64,000 nucleotides of DNA from positions 868,001-932,000 of the forward strand of contig NZ_JAHQYI010000001.1 of assembly GCF_019061125.1 (NCBI RefSeq), given 5' to 3'. The translations under genes were made by a program, and so were the position numbers. A model generated the notes under the pieces. The model searched no databases, was not told where the DNA came from, and worked only from the letters and a program-made list of their open reading frames with translations. This DNA comes from Microbacterium sp. NC79 (lineage in GTDB: Bacteria; Actinomycetota; Actinomycetes; Actinomycetales; Microbacteriaceae). Positions 27,588-36,274 of this stretch are shown piece by piece (within the stretch, counting starts at the first letter, position 1; every line of letters begins with the position of its first letter).

Positions 27588-28157
27588 ATGTGGGAATGGC
27601 TAATTCCGGTTCTGATCGTTGTTGCGATCGTGGTTATCGGCGCAATTTACCTGTGGGCGACGTACAACGCGCTTGTCGCGCTCAACGTCCGCGTTGATGA
27701 GGCGTGGAGCGACATTACGGTTCAACTCAAGCGTCGTGCTGATCTCATTCCGAACCTTATCGAGACGGTGAAGGGATACGCGGCCCACGAAAAGGCGGTC
27801 TTTGAGAACGTCACCCGTGCGCGCGCTGAGACCCTCTCGGCAACGTCGCCGGCAGCGGCCGGCGTGGCAGAAGGTCACATGGAGCAGGCCCTGAAGAGCC
27901 TCTTCGCGGTCGCTGAGGCTTACCCGGCACTGCAGGCCAGCCAGAACTATCTGCAGTTGCAAGAGGCCATCGTTGACACCGAAGACAAGATCCAGGCGTC
28001 GCGTCGGTTCTTCAACGGAGGCGTGCGCGAACTGAACACGAAGATCAAGGTGTTCCCCAACAACCTGTTCGCACGCAGCCTCGGTTTCGTGGAACGCGAG
28101 TTCTTCGAGGTGGTGGACGGAACGGCGATCTCAGAGCCGCCTCGCGTTCAGTTCTAG
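27588..28157 (+). CDS. lemA: LemA-family protein
   Basis: 189 residues. One N-terminal membrane helix (about 5-27) is followed by the LemA helical domain with YNALVALNVRVDEAWSDI, QLKRRADLIPNLIETVKGYA and a DTEDKIQASRRFFNGGVREL segment, ending NNLFARSLGFVEREFFEV. Its function is poorly defined; LemA proteins often pair with a TPM-domain or peptidase partner, but none is adjacent. It has a GGGGG-type ribosome site and its own promoter and terminator, so it is monocistronic. Confidence 0.95.
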   Translation: MWEWLIPVLIVVAIVVIGAIYLWATYNALVALNVRVDEAWSDITVQLKRRADLIPNLIETVKGYAAHEKAVFENVTRARAETLSATSPAAAGVAEGHMEQALKSLFAVAEAYPALQASQNYLQLQEAIVDTEDKIQASRRFFNGGVRELNTKIKVFPNNLFARSLGFVEREFFEVVDGTAISEPPRVQF

Positions 28158-28165
28158 AAGATTCG

Positions 28166-28201
28166 AGTTCGGGCCCGGTGCAAAAGCACCGGGCCCGAAT
28201 T
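28166..28201. terminator. Bidirectional terminator hairpin
   Basis: A 14-bp perfect stem (TTCGGGCCCGGTGC / GCACCGGGCCCGAA) with an AAAA loop lies between the convergent lemA and AlkX-like genes. Confidence 0.88.
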
Positions 28202-29436
28202 CATTCCTGCCTGTCATGGCGGGCGGCCCCAGGAAGCGCGGCACGGAGGTCAGCGGTGGCTGAGCCCCAGGAGGAGACACTGAGCGCTTCCAGCCCCTGC
28301 CATCGGGCGGCGAGACGTAACTCCTCTGCGACGGCCGGAGCGTGGCGGCGGTCTTCAGGGCATTCCCACCACGCCGATTGCACCAGCAGGGTTGATCGAG
28401 CCCTGTCTGCCTTGAGGTCGACACGACCCACGATGTCGCCATCAGCGAGGATTGGCAGCGAGTAGTACCCGAACTCACGCTTGTGCGATGGGGTGTAGAT
28501 CTCAATGCGATAGTCGAAGTCATAGAGGCGCGCTGCGCGATCCCGGAACCACACCAGCGGATCAAACGGCGTCAACAGCACCGCGGGCGGGACAGAACGC
28601 GCGATTGCCGCTTCGTGGTGTCGCCACGCCATGATCGGTTTGCCGTTGCGTTGCCACCCTTCGACATATGTCGGAATCGCCGTGCCAGCGTCACGAAGGT
28701 CGGCGAGGGCTTTTGTGGCTGCGGCGACCGGAACCCGGTAATAGTCGGCGAGGTCGGCGGTTGTCGCCACCCCATACGAAGCGAGCGCGCGGCTCATGAG
28801 TTCTCGGATGGCATCGTCCTTCGCGACCGGAGCGCCACGGTGCTGCTCCGGGATGACATGTTCGGTGAGTCCGTAGCGGCGTTCGAAGCCGCGCCGGCCA
28901 GCAACCGCGACATCGCCAAACATGAACATGTATTCCAAAGCGAGTTTGACGCGGTTCCAGTCCCACCAGGGGCCGCGCGCGCCCTGGTGCGAATCGTCTT
29001 CAATCTCGGCAGGGCGAAGCGGACCGCGCGCTGCCAACTCGTCACGTACCCACTGCATGGTGGCCGCGTTTTCCGCCACCCACTTGCCGGCGGTTTCGCC
29101 GTATTTTGCCCGGTTCGCCTCCATCCGGAAGTTCCACAACGACCAATCAGCCACCGGAACCAGGGTGGCGGCATGTGCCCAATACTCGACGTAGTCGCCG
29201 TCAGCACGGAACATGAGATCGTCAAACGTGCCGGTGTCATAGGCGCCAAGGCGAGAAAACATCGGCATGTAGTGGCTACGGGAGAACACGTTGACGGTGT
29301 CGATTTGCAGCACCCCGATATCGCGCATGACTGCGTGCAAGTGCCGAGGTGATGGAGTCGCGGGTCGGCGCCGATTGAACCCCTGTGCGGCCAGGGTGAT
29401 GCGTTGCGCCTGACGGCGAGAGAGAGAATCGACCAC
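28201..29436 (-). CDS. Winged-helix (HTH_42) protein, AlkX/YcaQ-type putative DNA glycosylase
   Basis: 411 residues from the GTG at 29436. It belongs to the HTH_42 superfamily that includes Streptomyces AlkZ and E. coli YcaQ (AlkX), glycosylases that unhook interstrand crosslinks or remove bulky alkyl bases. Residues 44-46 are QID within GVLQIDTVNVFSRSHY, matching the Q-x-D catalytic pattern of the YcaQ group (AlkZ has Q-x-Q). Further conserved parts are YWAHAATLVP and LTPFDPLVWFRDRA. The start is supported by a TACGCT -10 box ending 6 bases upstream. The gene diverges from the AI-2E-type permease. Confidence 0.85.
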   Translation of the reverse strand: MVDSLSRRQAQRITLAAQGFNRRRPATPSPRHLHAVMRDIGVLQIDTVNVFSRSHYMPMFSRLGAYDTGTFDDLMFRADGDYVEYWAHAATLVPVADWSLWNFRMEANRAKYGETAGKWVAENAATMQWVRDELAARGPLRPAEIEDDSHQGARGPWWDWNRVKLALEYMFMFGDVAVAGRRGFERRYGLTEHVIPEQHRGAPVAKDDAIRELMSRALASYGVATTADLADYYRVPVAAATKALADLRDAGTAIPTYVEGWQRNGKPIMAWRHHEAAIARSVPPAVLLTPFDPLVWFRDRAARLYDFDYRIEIYTPSHKREFGYYSLPILADGDIVGRVDLKADRARSTLLVQSAWWECPEDRRHAPAVAEELRLAARWQGLEALSVSSWGSATADLRAALPGAARHDRQE

Positions 29437-29480
29437 GCAGTCAGCGTAATGCGACCCTCGGACAGTCCTAGACTGAGGGA

Positions 29481-30656
29481 ATGGCTGACGAACGGCGTAA
29501 CTCCCGATTCTGGGATGCCGTGCGCGCTCGCCCACAGGTGGGGGACGGGGTAAACCCGGTACCACGTGGGTTACAGATCGCCACGGCCTACTCTTGGCGA
29601 CTACTGGTGATCGGATTGGCCGCCGCTGGCGTCGTTTTCCTGGTTATCCAGCTCAAACTTCTCGTCATCCCACTACTCATCGCATTGCTGATGAGTGCGT
29701 TAGTCTCGCCTTTTTTCGACTGGCTTAATCATCGCCGCGTGCCGCGCTGGCTCTCCATCGTCATTGTCATGGTCAGCACGATGGCGATCGTCGCAGGGCT
29801 GCTGTGGCTGGCGATCTGGCAAATTGCGCGGCAATTGCCCGAGGTTCGCGCACGAACTACCGAGGGAATCCAGGCGGTCCAGCAGTGGCTGGCTGACAGC
29901 GCGCTTCAGATCAGCGCAGACGACTTCAACACCTGGTTCGCTGAGGGACTAAAGCTCCTCCAGGAGCAAGCACAGGCACTTATTCAAGGCGTGTTGGCCG
30001 TCGGCTCCACCGTGGGCCACATCGCCACCGGTGCGCTACTCGCGCTGTTCATCCTGATCTGCCTCCTCGCCGACGGTGCGGGGATTTGGCGGTGGACGCT
30101 GCGGTTGTTCCCGAAGGATGCCCGACCTGGGGTTGACGCGTCCGCCAGGGCGGGATGGAAGACCGTACGCAACTATGCGCGCACCCAGTTACTTGTCGCC
30201 ACGATTGACGCCATCGGTATCGGTGCGGTCGCATTCGGCCTGGGCGTCCCCATGGCGATCCCGGTTGCCGTCCTCGTGTTCCTCGGATCCTTCGTGCCCT
30301 TCATCGGTGCGGTTGTCACCGGCGCCCTCGCTGTCTTCCTCGCGCTGGTCTACAACGGTCCCTTCATTGCACTGTGGATGCTGGTGGGCGTGCTCGCCGT
30401 GCAGCAGGTGGAGAGCCACCTCCTGCAACCGCTCCTCATGGGCGCAGCCGTCAAGGTGCACCCGCTCGCCGTTGTGCTTGCCGTTGCCGGTGGTGCCATG
30501 ATCGCCGGCATCCCCGGAGCCCTCTTTGCGGTTCCGCTTGCCGCCTTTGCCAACGTTGTTGCGGTCTCCCTCGCCAGCGGATCGTGGCGAGACGGAACCG
30601 TAAATCACGCTGATTTGATTTGGAAAACCGTACCGAGAGAAAGGCGGGCCCGATGA
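29481..30656 (+). CDS. AI-2E-family transporter (PerM-like)
   Basis: 391 residues with about 8 membrane helices. Typical segments are LLVIPLLIALLMSALVSPFF near the N-terminus and the C-terminal permease half with VLVFLGSFVPFIGAVVTG and a QQVESHLLQPLLMG segment. Family members export autoinducer-2, or in other cases sodium; no specificity can be assigned. The ATG at 29481 has both GAGGGA directly upstream and a TAGACT box ending 6 bases before, so leaderless start is likely. It overlaps ilvA by ATGA. Confidence 0.9.
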   Translation: MADERRNSRFWDAVRARPQVGDGVNPVPRGLQIATAYSWRLLVIGLAAAGVVFLVIQLKLLVIPLLIALLMSALVSPFFDWLNHRRVPRWLSIVIVMVSTMAIVAGLLWLAIWQIARQLPEVRARTTEGIQAVQQWLADSALQISADDFNTWFAEGLKLLQEQAQALIQGVLAVGSTVGHIATGALLALFILICLLADGAGIWRWTLRLFPKDARPGVDASARAGWKTVRNYARTQLLVATIDAIGIGAVAFGLGVPMAIPVAVLVFLGSFVPFIGAVVTGALAVFLALVYNGPFIALWMLVGVLAVQQVESHLLQPLLMGAAVKVHPLAVVLAVAGGAMIAGIPGALFAVPLAAFANVVAVSLASGSWRDGTVNHADLIWKTVPRERRAR

Positions 30657-31882
30657 GTCGCGGACCCGAGCTGAAAGACATCGAACACGCGGCGGAGAGC
30701 CTTGCTCCGCATATTGGCCACACGCCGCTCGAGCCGTCACAACACCTCACCGATGTCTTGGGTTCTCCCGTCTACCTCAAGATGGAAAACCTCCAGCGCA
30801 CGGGATCGTTCAAGATTCGTGGCGCCACCTATCGGCTGTCCCGGCTGACCCCGGAAGAACGCGCTCGCGGCGTGGTGGCGGCCTCCGCAGGCAACCACGC
30901 GCAGGGGGTGGCGCTCGCAGCACGTGAGTTGGGTGTCGCGGCGACGATCTTCATGCCCCTTGGCGTGCCGGTTCCGAAGCTGCTGTCGACGCGTGGATAC
31001 GGCGCCGAGGTGGTGTTGCAGGGTGAAACGGTTGAGACGCCACTTCGACTGGCTGCCGAGTTTGCCGAGCGCACCGGTGCCGTGCTGATTCACCCCTACG
31101 ACCACATCGATGTGGTGACAGGGCAGGCAACGCTCGGGCTGGAGATCTTCGACGATCTGCCCGACGTCGACACCGTCATTATGGGAATCGGCGGCGGCGG
31201 ACTGATCGCCGGAGTCGCTGCTGCACTGAAACAGCGTGCGGCCGCGGCCGGGCGCACGATTCGCATCATCGGTGTGCAGGCAGAAAACGCTTCGCCCTAC
31301 CCCCAGTCGCTCATCGAGGGGCACCCGGTCGCGGTGCAGACCAAGCCAACCATCGCTGACGGTATCAACGTGGCGCGGCCTGGCGATGTGCCATTCGAGA
31401 TCATCAAGGATCTCGTCGACGATGTTGTTACTGTGACCGACGACGATATCGCTCGTGCACTTCTGGTGTTGTTGGAGCGCGCCAAGGTGGTGGTGGAACC
31501 AGCGGGTGCCGTTGGAGTCGCCGCGATCCTCGCTGGCAAGATTCAGTCGACGGGCAAGACCGTGACGATCCTCTCAGGCGGAAACATTGACCCGCTCCTG
31601 TTGCAGCGCATCGTCGCGCACGGTTTGGCCGCGTCTGGTCGATACATGACGATTCGTATTCCGCTGCCTGACCGTCCCGGCCAGCTGGTGCGCATTTCGG
31701 AGATCATCGCCAACGCCGGCGCCAACGTTGTCGAAGTCATGCACACTCGCCACGGCCAAGGCATGCAGATTAACGAGGTCATGATTCAGATCTCGGTAGA
31801 AACGCGCGGCCACGAGCACCAGCAGGTAACGCTGGAAGCGCTTCGCGAAGACGGCTACGACCCGATTCTGGTCGACGACTAA
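30653..31882 (+). CDS. ilvA: Threonine ammonia-lyase (threonine dehydratase) with ACT domain
   Basis: 409 residues. PLP fold type II with the Schiff-base lysine K54 in QRTGSFKIRGA, the ASAGNHAQGVALAA loop and the GGGGLIAGVAAALK phosphate loop. A single C-terminal ACT domain starts at about 330 (TIRIPLPDRPGQLVRISEII). It deaminates threonine to 2-oxobutyrate for isoleucine synthesis or catabolism. The length and single ACT domain resemble the short actinobacterial enzyme more than the two-ACT E. coli IlvA. The ATG at 30653 overlaps the permease stop. Confidence 0.93.
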   Translation: MSRGPELKDIEHAAESLAPHIGHTPLEPSQHLTDVLGSPVYLKMENLQRTGSFKIRGATYRLSRLTPEERARGVVAASAGNHAQGVALAARELGVAATIFMPLGVPVPKLLSTRGYGAEVVLQGETVETPLRLAAEFAERTGAVLIHPYDHIDVVTGQATLGLEIFDDLPDVDTVIMGIGGGGLIAGVAAALKQRAAAAGRTIRIIGVQAENASPYPQSLIEGHPVAVQTKPTIADGINVARPGDVPFEIIKDLVDDVVTVTDDDIARALLVLLERAKVVVEPAGAVGVAAILAGKIQSTGKTVTILSGGNIDPLLLQRIVAHGLAASGRYMTIRIPLPDRPGQLVRISEIIANAGANVVEVMHTRHGQGMQINEVMIQISVETRGHEHQQVTLEALREDGYDPILVDD

Positions 31883-31891
31883 CCCGCGTAC

Positions 31892-31940
31892 AAAGCGAGG
31901 AGCCCTGCACAACGAATTGTTGTGCAGGGCTCCTCGCTTT
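31892..31940. terminator. Bidirectional terminator hairpin
   Basis: A perfect 22-bp stem (AAAGCGAGGAGCCC... with its complement ending CTCGCTTT) around GAATT lies between the convergent ilvA and greA. It is one of the strongest hairpins in the window. Confidence 0.92.
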
Positions 31941-31945
31941 GGCTA

Positions 31946-32437
31946 TTACTGACCCGTGTAGGTGTCGACCTTCACGACCGAAACGGCGATCTTCTTGCCG
32001 TTCGGGGTCTCAAAGGAGGTTTCTTCCCCCTCCTTGAGGCCCATGATCGCCGCGCCAAGGGGGCTCGCTTCGCTGTAGACGTCGAGCGAGCTGTTCGCAC
32101 CGATTTCGCGGTTGCCCAGCAGGAAGACCTCTTCATCTCCTGCAATGACTGCCGTCACAACGGTTCCGGGTTCGACAACACCACGGCTTGCCGGTGCGTC
32201 GCCAACCGTGGCGCTCTTCAGCAGCGCCTCGAGCTGACGGATGCGTGCTTCCTGCTTGCCCTGCTCGTCTTTTGCGGCGTGGTAGCCGCCGTTTTCTTTA
32301 AGGTCGCCCTCTTCGCGGGCAGCCTCAATCTTCTTCGCGATCTCGACGCGTCCGACTGTCGAGATCTCTTCAAGCTCGGCCGCCAAACGGTCGTATGCTT
32401 CCTGGGTCAAAAAGGTGACCGTTTTTTCGTCAGCCAT
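31946..32437 (-). CDS. greA: Transcription elongation factor GreA
   Basis: 163 residues. GreA rescues backtracked RNA polymerase by stimulating transcript cleavage. The N-terminal coiled coil has the acidic tip within EEGDLKENGGYHAAKDEQG (the D and E that reach the active site). The C-terminal FKBP-like domain ends with EASPLGAAIMGLKEGEE and a PNGKK segment. The ATG at 32437 has GAAGGAG 6 bases upstream; the frame extends a further 13 codons without support. Confidence 0.96.
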   Translation of the reverse strand: MADEKTVTFLTQEAYDRLAAELEEISTVGRVEIAKKIEAAREEGDLKENGGYHAAKDEQGKQEARIRQLEALLKSATVGDAPASRGVVEPGTVVTAVIAGDEEVFLLGNREIGANSSLDVYSEASPLGAAIMGLKEGEETSFETPNGKKIAVSVVKVDTYTGQ

Positions 32438-32474
32438 CACTGGCTCCTTCCATTGCGGAGGGGAGATAAGCAAC

Positions 32475-32499
32475 AACGCCCGGCCGAAGCCCGGGCGTT
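32475..32499 (-). terminator. Hairpin downstream of the DUF4307 gene
   Basis: A 9-bp stem, AACGCCCGG / CCGGGCGTT, lies between the DUF4307 stop and greA. It is followed on the minus strand by TTGTTGCTT. Confidence 0.65.
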
Positions 32500-32515
32500 A
32501 TTCGTTGCCGCTATC

Positions 32516-32908
32516 TTAGGCAACCCAACAGCCGCTGACAAAACCCGTTGTGGCTTCGGCGACCGTTCGAATGTTTTCGTTGTGCTTTTGTGCGCGATGA
32601 TCCCCGGCGGGATACGTAACCAGGCTGTAGCCGACGGCGCCGAACTCTTCGTCCAGCGCTTCAATGGCGCACACCACGTCGCGGCCAGCCGGTGCCGTGA
32701 ACTGGAAGGACACCGCCGTGGTGTTGTCGTCGACGACAACGAAGCCGAGGTCATCGACGGAGACCGCGTTCATGTTCGAGGCCACAGTCGTCCACCCGAA
32801 ATAGCCGACAACGGCAACGGCCACGATGCCGACAGCACCCCACGTCAAGCGCTTTTTATTGGGTGATGTGGTGCGTCCGTAACGGTCATCGAGTGCAAGG
32901 GAGGTCAT
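32516..32908 (-). CDS. DUF4307 membrane protein
   Basis: 130 residues. A short cytoplasmic N-terminus (DDRYGRT) leads to one membrane helix (about 21-40) and a small extracytoplasmic beta domain with a Cys pair (VVCAIEALDEEFGAVGY and GFVSGCWV), the DUF4307 signature. The function is unknown, and in actinobacteria it is found next to greA as here. The ATG at 32908 has AGGAA upstream. The gene diverges from, and its start region slightly overlaps, the leader of the following small gene. Confidence 0.9.
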   Translation of the reverse strand: MTSLALDDRYGRTTSPNKKRLTWGAVGIVAVAVVGYFGWTTVASNMNAVSVDDLGFVVVDDNTTAVSFQFTAPAGRDVVCAIEALDEEFGAVGYSLVTYPAGDHRAQKHNENIRTVAEATTGFVSGCWVA

Positions 32909-32972
32909 GCTGTTCCTGTTCGGAGATAGGCTTGGTACCAGGCTACGCGCTGTTACCCGAAAAGAGGATTCG

Positions 32973-33236
32973 ATGTACCTGTACTCCCTGCTTGCGGAGG
33001 TTACGCCGACGCCCACCCCGACGATGGAGGTAGACCCGGATCTGGTCACCCCTGGTCCGATCGGATTCGCGGCAATCGCGATCGTCGTTATTCTCGTCTT
33101 CCTCCTGATCGCGGATATGCAACGTCGTATCCGTCGCACCCGTTATCGCGATGAGGTGCGCGCTGAGCTCGATGCGGAAGAAGCCGCTCAGGCCGCCGGG
33201 CAGGCTCCGGAACCTGGCGGCGACGACGCAAAGTAA
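32973..33236 (+). CDS. Small single-span membrane protein, 87 aa
   Basis: 87 residues. A short outside segment with a TPTPTPT stretch is followed by one membrane helix (about 29-47), a basic stop-transfer stretch (RRIRRTRYRDEVRAEL) and an acidic/Ala/Pro tail. The ATG has AAAAGAGG upstream and was chosen over the in-frame ATG at 32907. No known domain. Proteins of this type follow DUF4307 in related genomes as far as I recall, and the function is unknown. Confidence 0.75.
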   Translation: MYLYSLLAEVTPTPTPTMEVDPDLVTPGPIGFAAIAIVVILVFLLIADMQRRIRRTRYRDEVRAELDAEEAAQAAGQAPEPGGDDAK

Positions 33237-33245
33237 CCGCAGATA

Positions 33246-33284
33246 CAAAAACTGGCGATGCGCTCACGCAATCGCCAGTTTTTT
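33246..33284. terminator. Rho-independent terminator, bidirectional
   Basis: AAAA-ACTGGCGAT / ATCGCCAGT-TTTTT with an 11-base loop, between the small membrane protein and the convergent hemolysin III gene. Confidence 0.9.
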
Positions 33285-33297
33285 ATTGCGCCGACCG

Positions 33298-34026
33298 TTA
33301 CGGCATACCGAGCGATGGGGACAACGGGTCGAGCGCGATGAGCAGACATGCCGTCCAGTGGCAGAGGAATGCCAGCACCGTACAGACGTGGAAAATCTCG
33401 TGGAACCCGAAGTGGCCAGGCCAGGGGTTCGGTTTCTTCATGGCGTAGACGATGGCGCCACCCGTGTAGAGCAGGCCGCCCACACACACCAGCACCATCA
33501 TGGCGACGTTGGCGTTGAGCAGATCAACGATGTACATCATGGCGGCCCAGCCGAGAGCCAAATAGATCGCGACGTACAGCCAGCGGGGGGCGTTGATCCA
33601 AAATACGCGAAATAGAATTCCGGCGATCGCTCCACCCCACACGAGTCCGAGCAGGAGCGCACCCTTTTCGGGAGGCAAAGCCAGCATCGCAATCGGTGTG
33701 TAGGTTCCGGCGATCAGCAACATAATGTTGGCGTGGTCAATGCGCTTGAAGATGGCCTTCACCGTTGGCCGCCAATTGAAGCGGTGGTATAGAGCCGAAT
33801 TGCCGAACAACAGCATGGAACTTGCCATGAAAACGGCACTGGCCCATTTTGCTCCGGTGCCTTCGGCCAACCCGATGAGGACGATGCCTGCGGCGATCGT
33901 CACCGGGAAGGTTCCCGCGTGAATCCAACCACGCCACGTCGGTTTGATCTCGACGTTGTTATTTACGGTCGCGTCTTCGAGCAGCGGCAACTGCGGGAGA
34001 GGGGCCGGAATCTGCTCATTAGTCAC
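33298..34026 (-). CDS. Hemolysin III/PAQR-family membrane protein
   Basis: 242 residues with seven membrane spans. The PAQR zinc-site pattern is present: SMLLFGNSALYHRFNW (Ser and His), RIDHANIMLLIAGTYTP (Asp-His) and GFHEIFHVCTVLAFLCH (two His). Some bacterial members are called hemolysin III, but a hydrolase role such as ceramidase-like activity is also proposed for the fold. The GTG at 34026 is supported by TACGCT ending 6 bases upstream; longer ATG starts at 34056 and 34065 are alternatives. It diverges from uppS. Confidence 0.9.
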   Translation of the reverse strand: MTNEQIPAPLPQLPLLEDATVNNNVEIKPTWRGWIHAGTFPVTIAAGIVLIGLAEGTGAKWASAVFMASSMLLFGNSALYHRFNWRPTVKAIFKRIDHANIMLLIAGTYTPIAMLALPPEKGALLLGLVWGGAIAGILFRVFWINAPRWLYVAIYLALGWAAMMYIVDLLNANVAMMVLVCVGGLLYTGGAIVYAMKKPNPWPGHFGFHEIFHVCTVLAFLCHWTACLLIALDPLSPSLGMP

Positions 34027-34093
34027 TCTCTGAGCGTACGGCGTTTTGTATGCCATGCACGGCACATGCCGTTTCGAGCGGTAGCGTAAGAGG

Positions 34094-34879
34094 GTGACCT
34101 TCGGACAGAACGGCGATGGAGCAGGGCCGCTTTATCGCCTGTATACGGCGCGCCTGCGACGACAGCTTGCGCAGCTAACCGTGCCGCACCATGTCGCCAT
34201 GATGATCGACGGCAACCGCCGCTGGGCAAAGCAACTCGGATACGCCACTCCCGCGCACGGTCACCGTGCGGGAGCAGCGAAGATGCGGGAGTTTCTCGGT
34301 TGGTGTGATGACCTCGGCATCAAAGTGGTCTCGCTCTACCTGCTTTCTGCCGACAATTTGCGTAAGCGCGATGCCAAAGAGCTGGCGGATCTCATCGACA
34401 TCATCGCCGAATTGGCCGATGCGCTGTCGCGCGAGCGCAATTGGCGCGTAAAAATTGTGGGGCGCACGGATATCCTCCCACCTGACCTGGCGCGCGTTCT
34501 TCACGACGCCAGTGAGCGCACACGCTCTCATACGGGTCTTCACGTCAACCTTGCTGTCGGTTACGGCGGTCGCAACGAAATTGTGGACGCGGTGCGTTCC
34601 ATTCTTGCGGAGCATGATGCCAGGGGCGGAACCATTCAAGAGTTGGCGGAGAGTCTCACGCCAGAGATCATTGGCGAGCACCTCTACACCGGCGGCCAAG
34701 CTGATCCGGATCTTGTCATTCGTACCTCAGGTGAACAGCGACTCAGCGATTTCTTGCTGTGGCAGAGCGCCCACAGTGAGTTCTATTTTGTGGAGGCCCT
34801 CGGCCCAGACCTACGCGAGGTCGACTTCTTACGCGCGATTCGCGATTACGCGAGCCGCGATCGTCGTTTCGGGGGGTAG
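34094..34879 (+). CDS. uppS: Isoprenyl transferase (undecaprenyl/decaprenyl diphosphate synthase, cis)
   Basis: 261 residues. The cis-prenyltransferase motifs are HVAMMIDGNRRWAKQLG (catalytic Asp), GHRAG, SADNLRKR and the C-terminal RTSGEQRLSDFLLWQ with E..F region. It makes the long-chain polyprenyl diphosphate carrier used for peptidoglycan and other wall polymers. The GTG at 34094 has TAGCGT ending 6 bases upstream, and GAGG sits in the same gap. It fits with ispH in the window in supplying isoprenoids. Confidence 0.95.
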   Translation: MTFGQNGDGAGPLYRLYTARLRRQLAQLTVPHHVAMMIDGNRRWAKQLGYATPAHGHRAGAAKMREFLGWCDDLGIKVVSLYLLSADNLRKRDAKELADLIDIIAELADALSRERNWRVKIVGRTDILPPDLARVLHDASERTRSHTGLHVNLAVGYGGRNEIVDAVRSILAEHDARGGTIQELAESLTPEIIGEHLYTGGQADPDLVIRTSGEQRLSDFLLWQSAHSEFYFVEALGPDLREVDFLRAIRDYASRDRRFGG

Positions 34880-34918
34880 CACAACCCACCCATCACGGCG
34901 CCGTGCCAGAATGGCAGG

Positions 34919-36040
34919 GTGACTATCGATGAGTTCCGCGCGACCTTTGCGGTCGAGCCGGGGTACCTGAACTGGGCCGCTTTCGGCCCGCTTTCGACCA
35001 CGGTGATTGAGGATGTGCGTGTTGACGCAGATCTTTACGTATCCGGTCGACAGTCAGGCATCGACCTGGTCAACGAACATGCTGCTGAAGCGCGCGACAT
35101 GCTGTCGCAGCTGCTTGACGTTCCGTTGGACTGGATGACCTACCAGCCGTCGACCACGCACGGCCTGCAGCACGCCATCTACGGCATTACCTCTGGTGCG
35201 GTGATGGCGTCGACGGGGGAGTGGCCGAGCATTACGGTCGGCATCACGCGCGCCGCCGAGGCGATGGGACGCATCAGCGCGCAATTCATCACCCCTCCGG
35301 ACAACATGATGACGCCCGAGGCGATTGCCGAGGCCCTGACGCCAGAGACCTCAGCGGTTGTCGTGAGCCTGGTCGATTTTCGTACCGGGTACCGAGCAGA
35401 TCTCGCTGCAATCCGTGACGTGATTGGCGATGACCGGTTGCTGATCGTCGATGCCGTGCAGGGATTCGGCGTGGTTCAGGCGGACTACGCCGCCGCCGAC
35501 GTCGTGACCGGTAACGGCTACAAATGGCTCAGGGCCGGACGCGGGGGAGGCTGGGCATCGTTCTCGGATGAGGCTCGCAACCGACTTGACCCGGTGCTGT
35601 CTAACGTCGCTGGCCTTGACGGCGGACTCATTCTTGACGCGGTGGGAAAGCCCGCGCCGACCGCGGCAGCCTTCCAAACCTCCGCACCCGACTTCCTGGC
35701 ATGCGCGCGCCTGGTGGCCGGCCTCCAAGACGTCGTCTCGGTGGGCGTGGAGTCCATCGAAGCGGAGTTGGGTCAGCGCACCGCCGAGGTCATTGCGATC
35801 GCGGACCGCTTTGATATTGATGTGATCACGCCTCGCGGAGCAGGCCAACGCGCCGGCATCGTGGCGCTGGCACCGCGCAATGACGGCGCGGCGATGCTCG
35901 GCGCCTCTCTCGCCAACGGCGGACTCGTGACAACCACACGCTCTGGTTCCGTTCGCGTTGCCGTGCACGCCGGTACGGATGACGAGACGATGCGGATGTT
36001 TGAAGACGCGGTCGCCGCGTTCGCGCAGCACGCACACTAA
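34919..36040 (+). CDS. Aminotransferase class V-fold PLP enzyme
   Basis: 373 residues. It resembles cysteine desulfurase/isopenicillin-N-epimerase-like proteins: LNWAAFGPLS at the N-terminus, YQPSTTHGLQHAIYG, LIVDAVQGFGV with the PLP-binding Asp, and the lysine motif TGNGYKWLRAGRGGG. There is no catalytic Cys loop typical of desulfurases. The substrate is unknown. The GTG has CAGAAT ending 6 bases upstream (leaderless). Its stop is inside the first copy of a 25-base tandem repeat. Confidence 0.85.
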   Translation: MTIDEFRATFAVEPGYLNWAAFGPLSTTVIEDVRVDADLYVSGRQSGIDLVNEHAAEARDMLSQLLDVPLDWMTYQPSTTHGLQHAIYGITSGAVMASTGEWPSITVGITRAAEAMGRISAQFITPPDNMMTPEAIAEALTPETSAVVVSLVDFRTGYRADLAAIRDVIGDDRLLIVDAVQGFGVVQADYAAADVVTGNGYKWLRAGRGGGWASFSDEARNRLDPVLSNVAGLDGGLILDAVGKPAPTAAAFQTSAPDFLACARLVAGLQDVVSVGVESIEAELGQRTAEVIAIADRFDIDVITPRGAGQRAGIVALAPRNDGAAMLGASLANGGLVTTTRSGSVRVAVHAGTDDETMRMFEDAVAAFAQHAH

Positions 36041-36088
36041 TTCTTGACGGTGCGTGTACTGGCAATTCTCGACGGTGCGTGCACCGGT
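36039..36088 (+). repeat. Two tandem 25-base copies upstream of the PIN-PhoH gene
   Basis: Unit AATTCTTGACGGTGCGTG... at 36039-36063 is followed directly by AATTCTCGACGGTGCGTG... at 36064-36088. Four positions differ, all C/T exchanges. The first copy overlaps the stop of the preceding gene. The remaining bases up to 36274 hold no gene that I can support, only short frames and a GGTCGGAG ribosome site for the next gene. Confidence 0.75.
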
Positions 36089-36274
36089 TGCTGGCGACAT
36101 GATCCGTTCATGAGAATGTCATCGACACGCTGACGAGAAGACTCGCATTCGCGTCGGGCCTCGTTTACTTTCATCTCAATAGGCAAAGCGCCTATGCGGG
36201 TCGGCTTGGAAGCGGCACAGCCCGTGTCCTTGCCGACTTGATAGCTGGGGGAATCTCCCGGGTCGGAGTCGACT

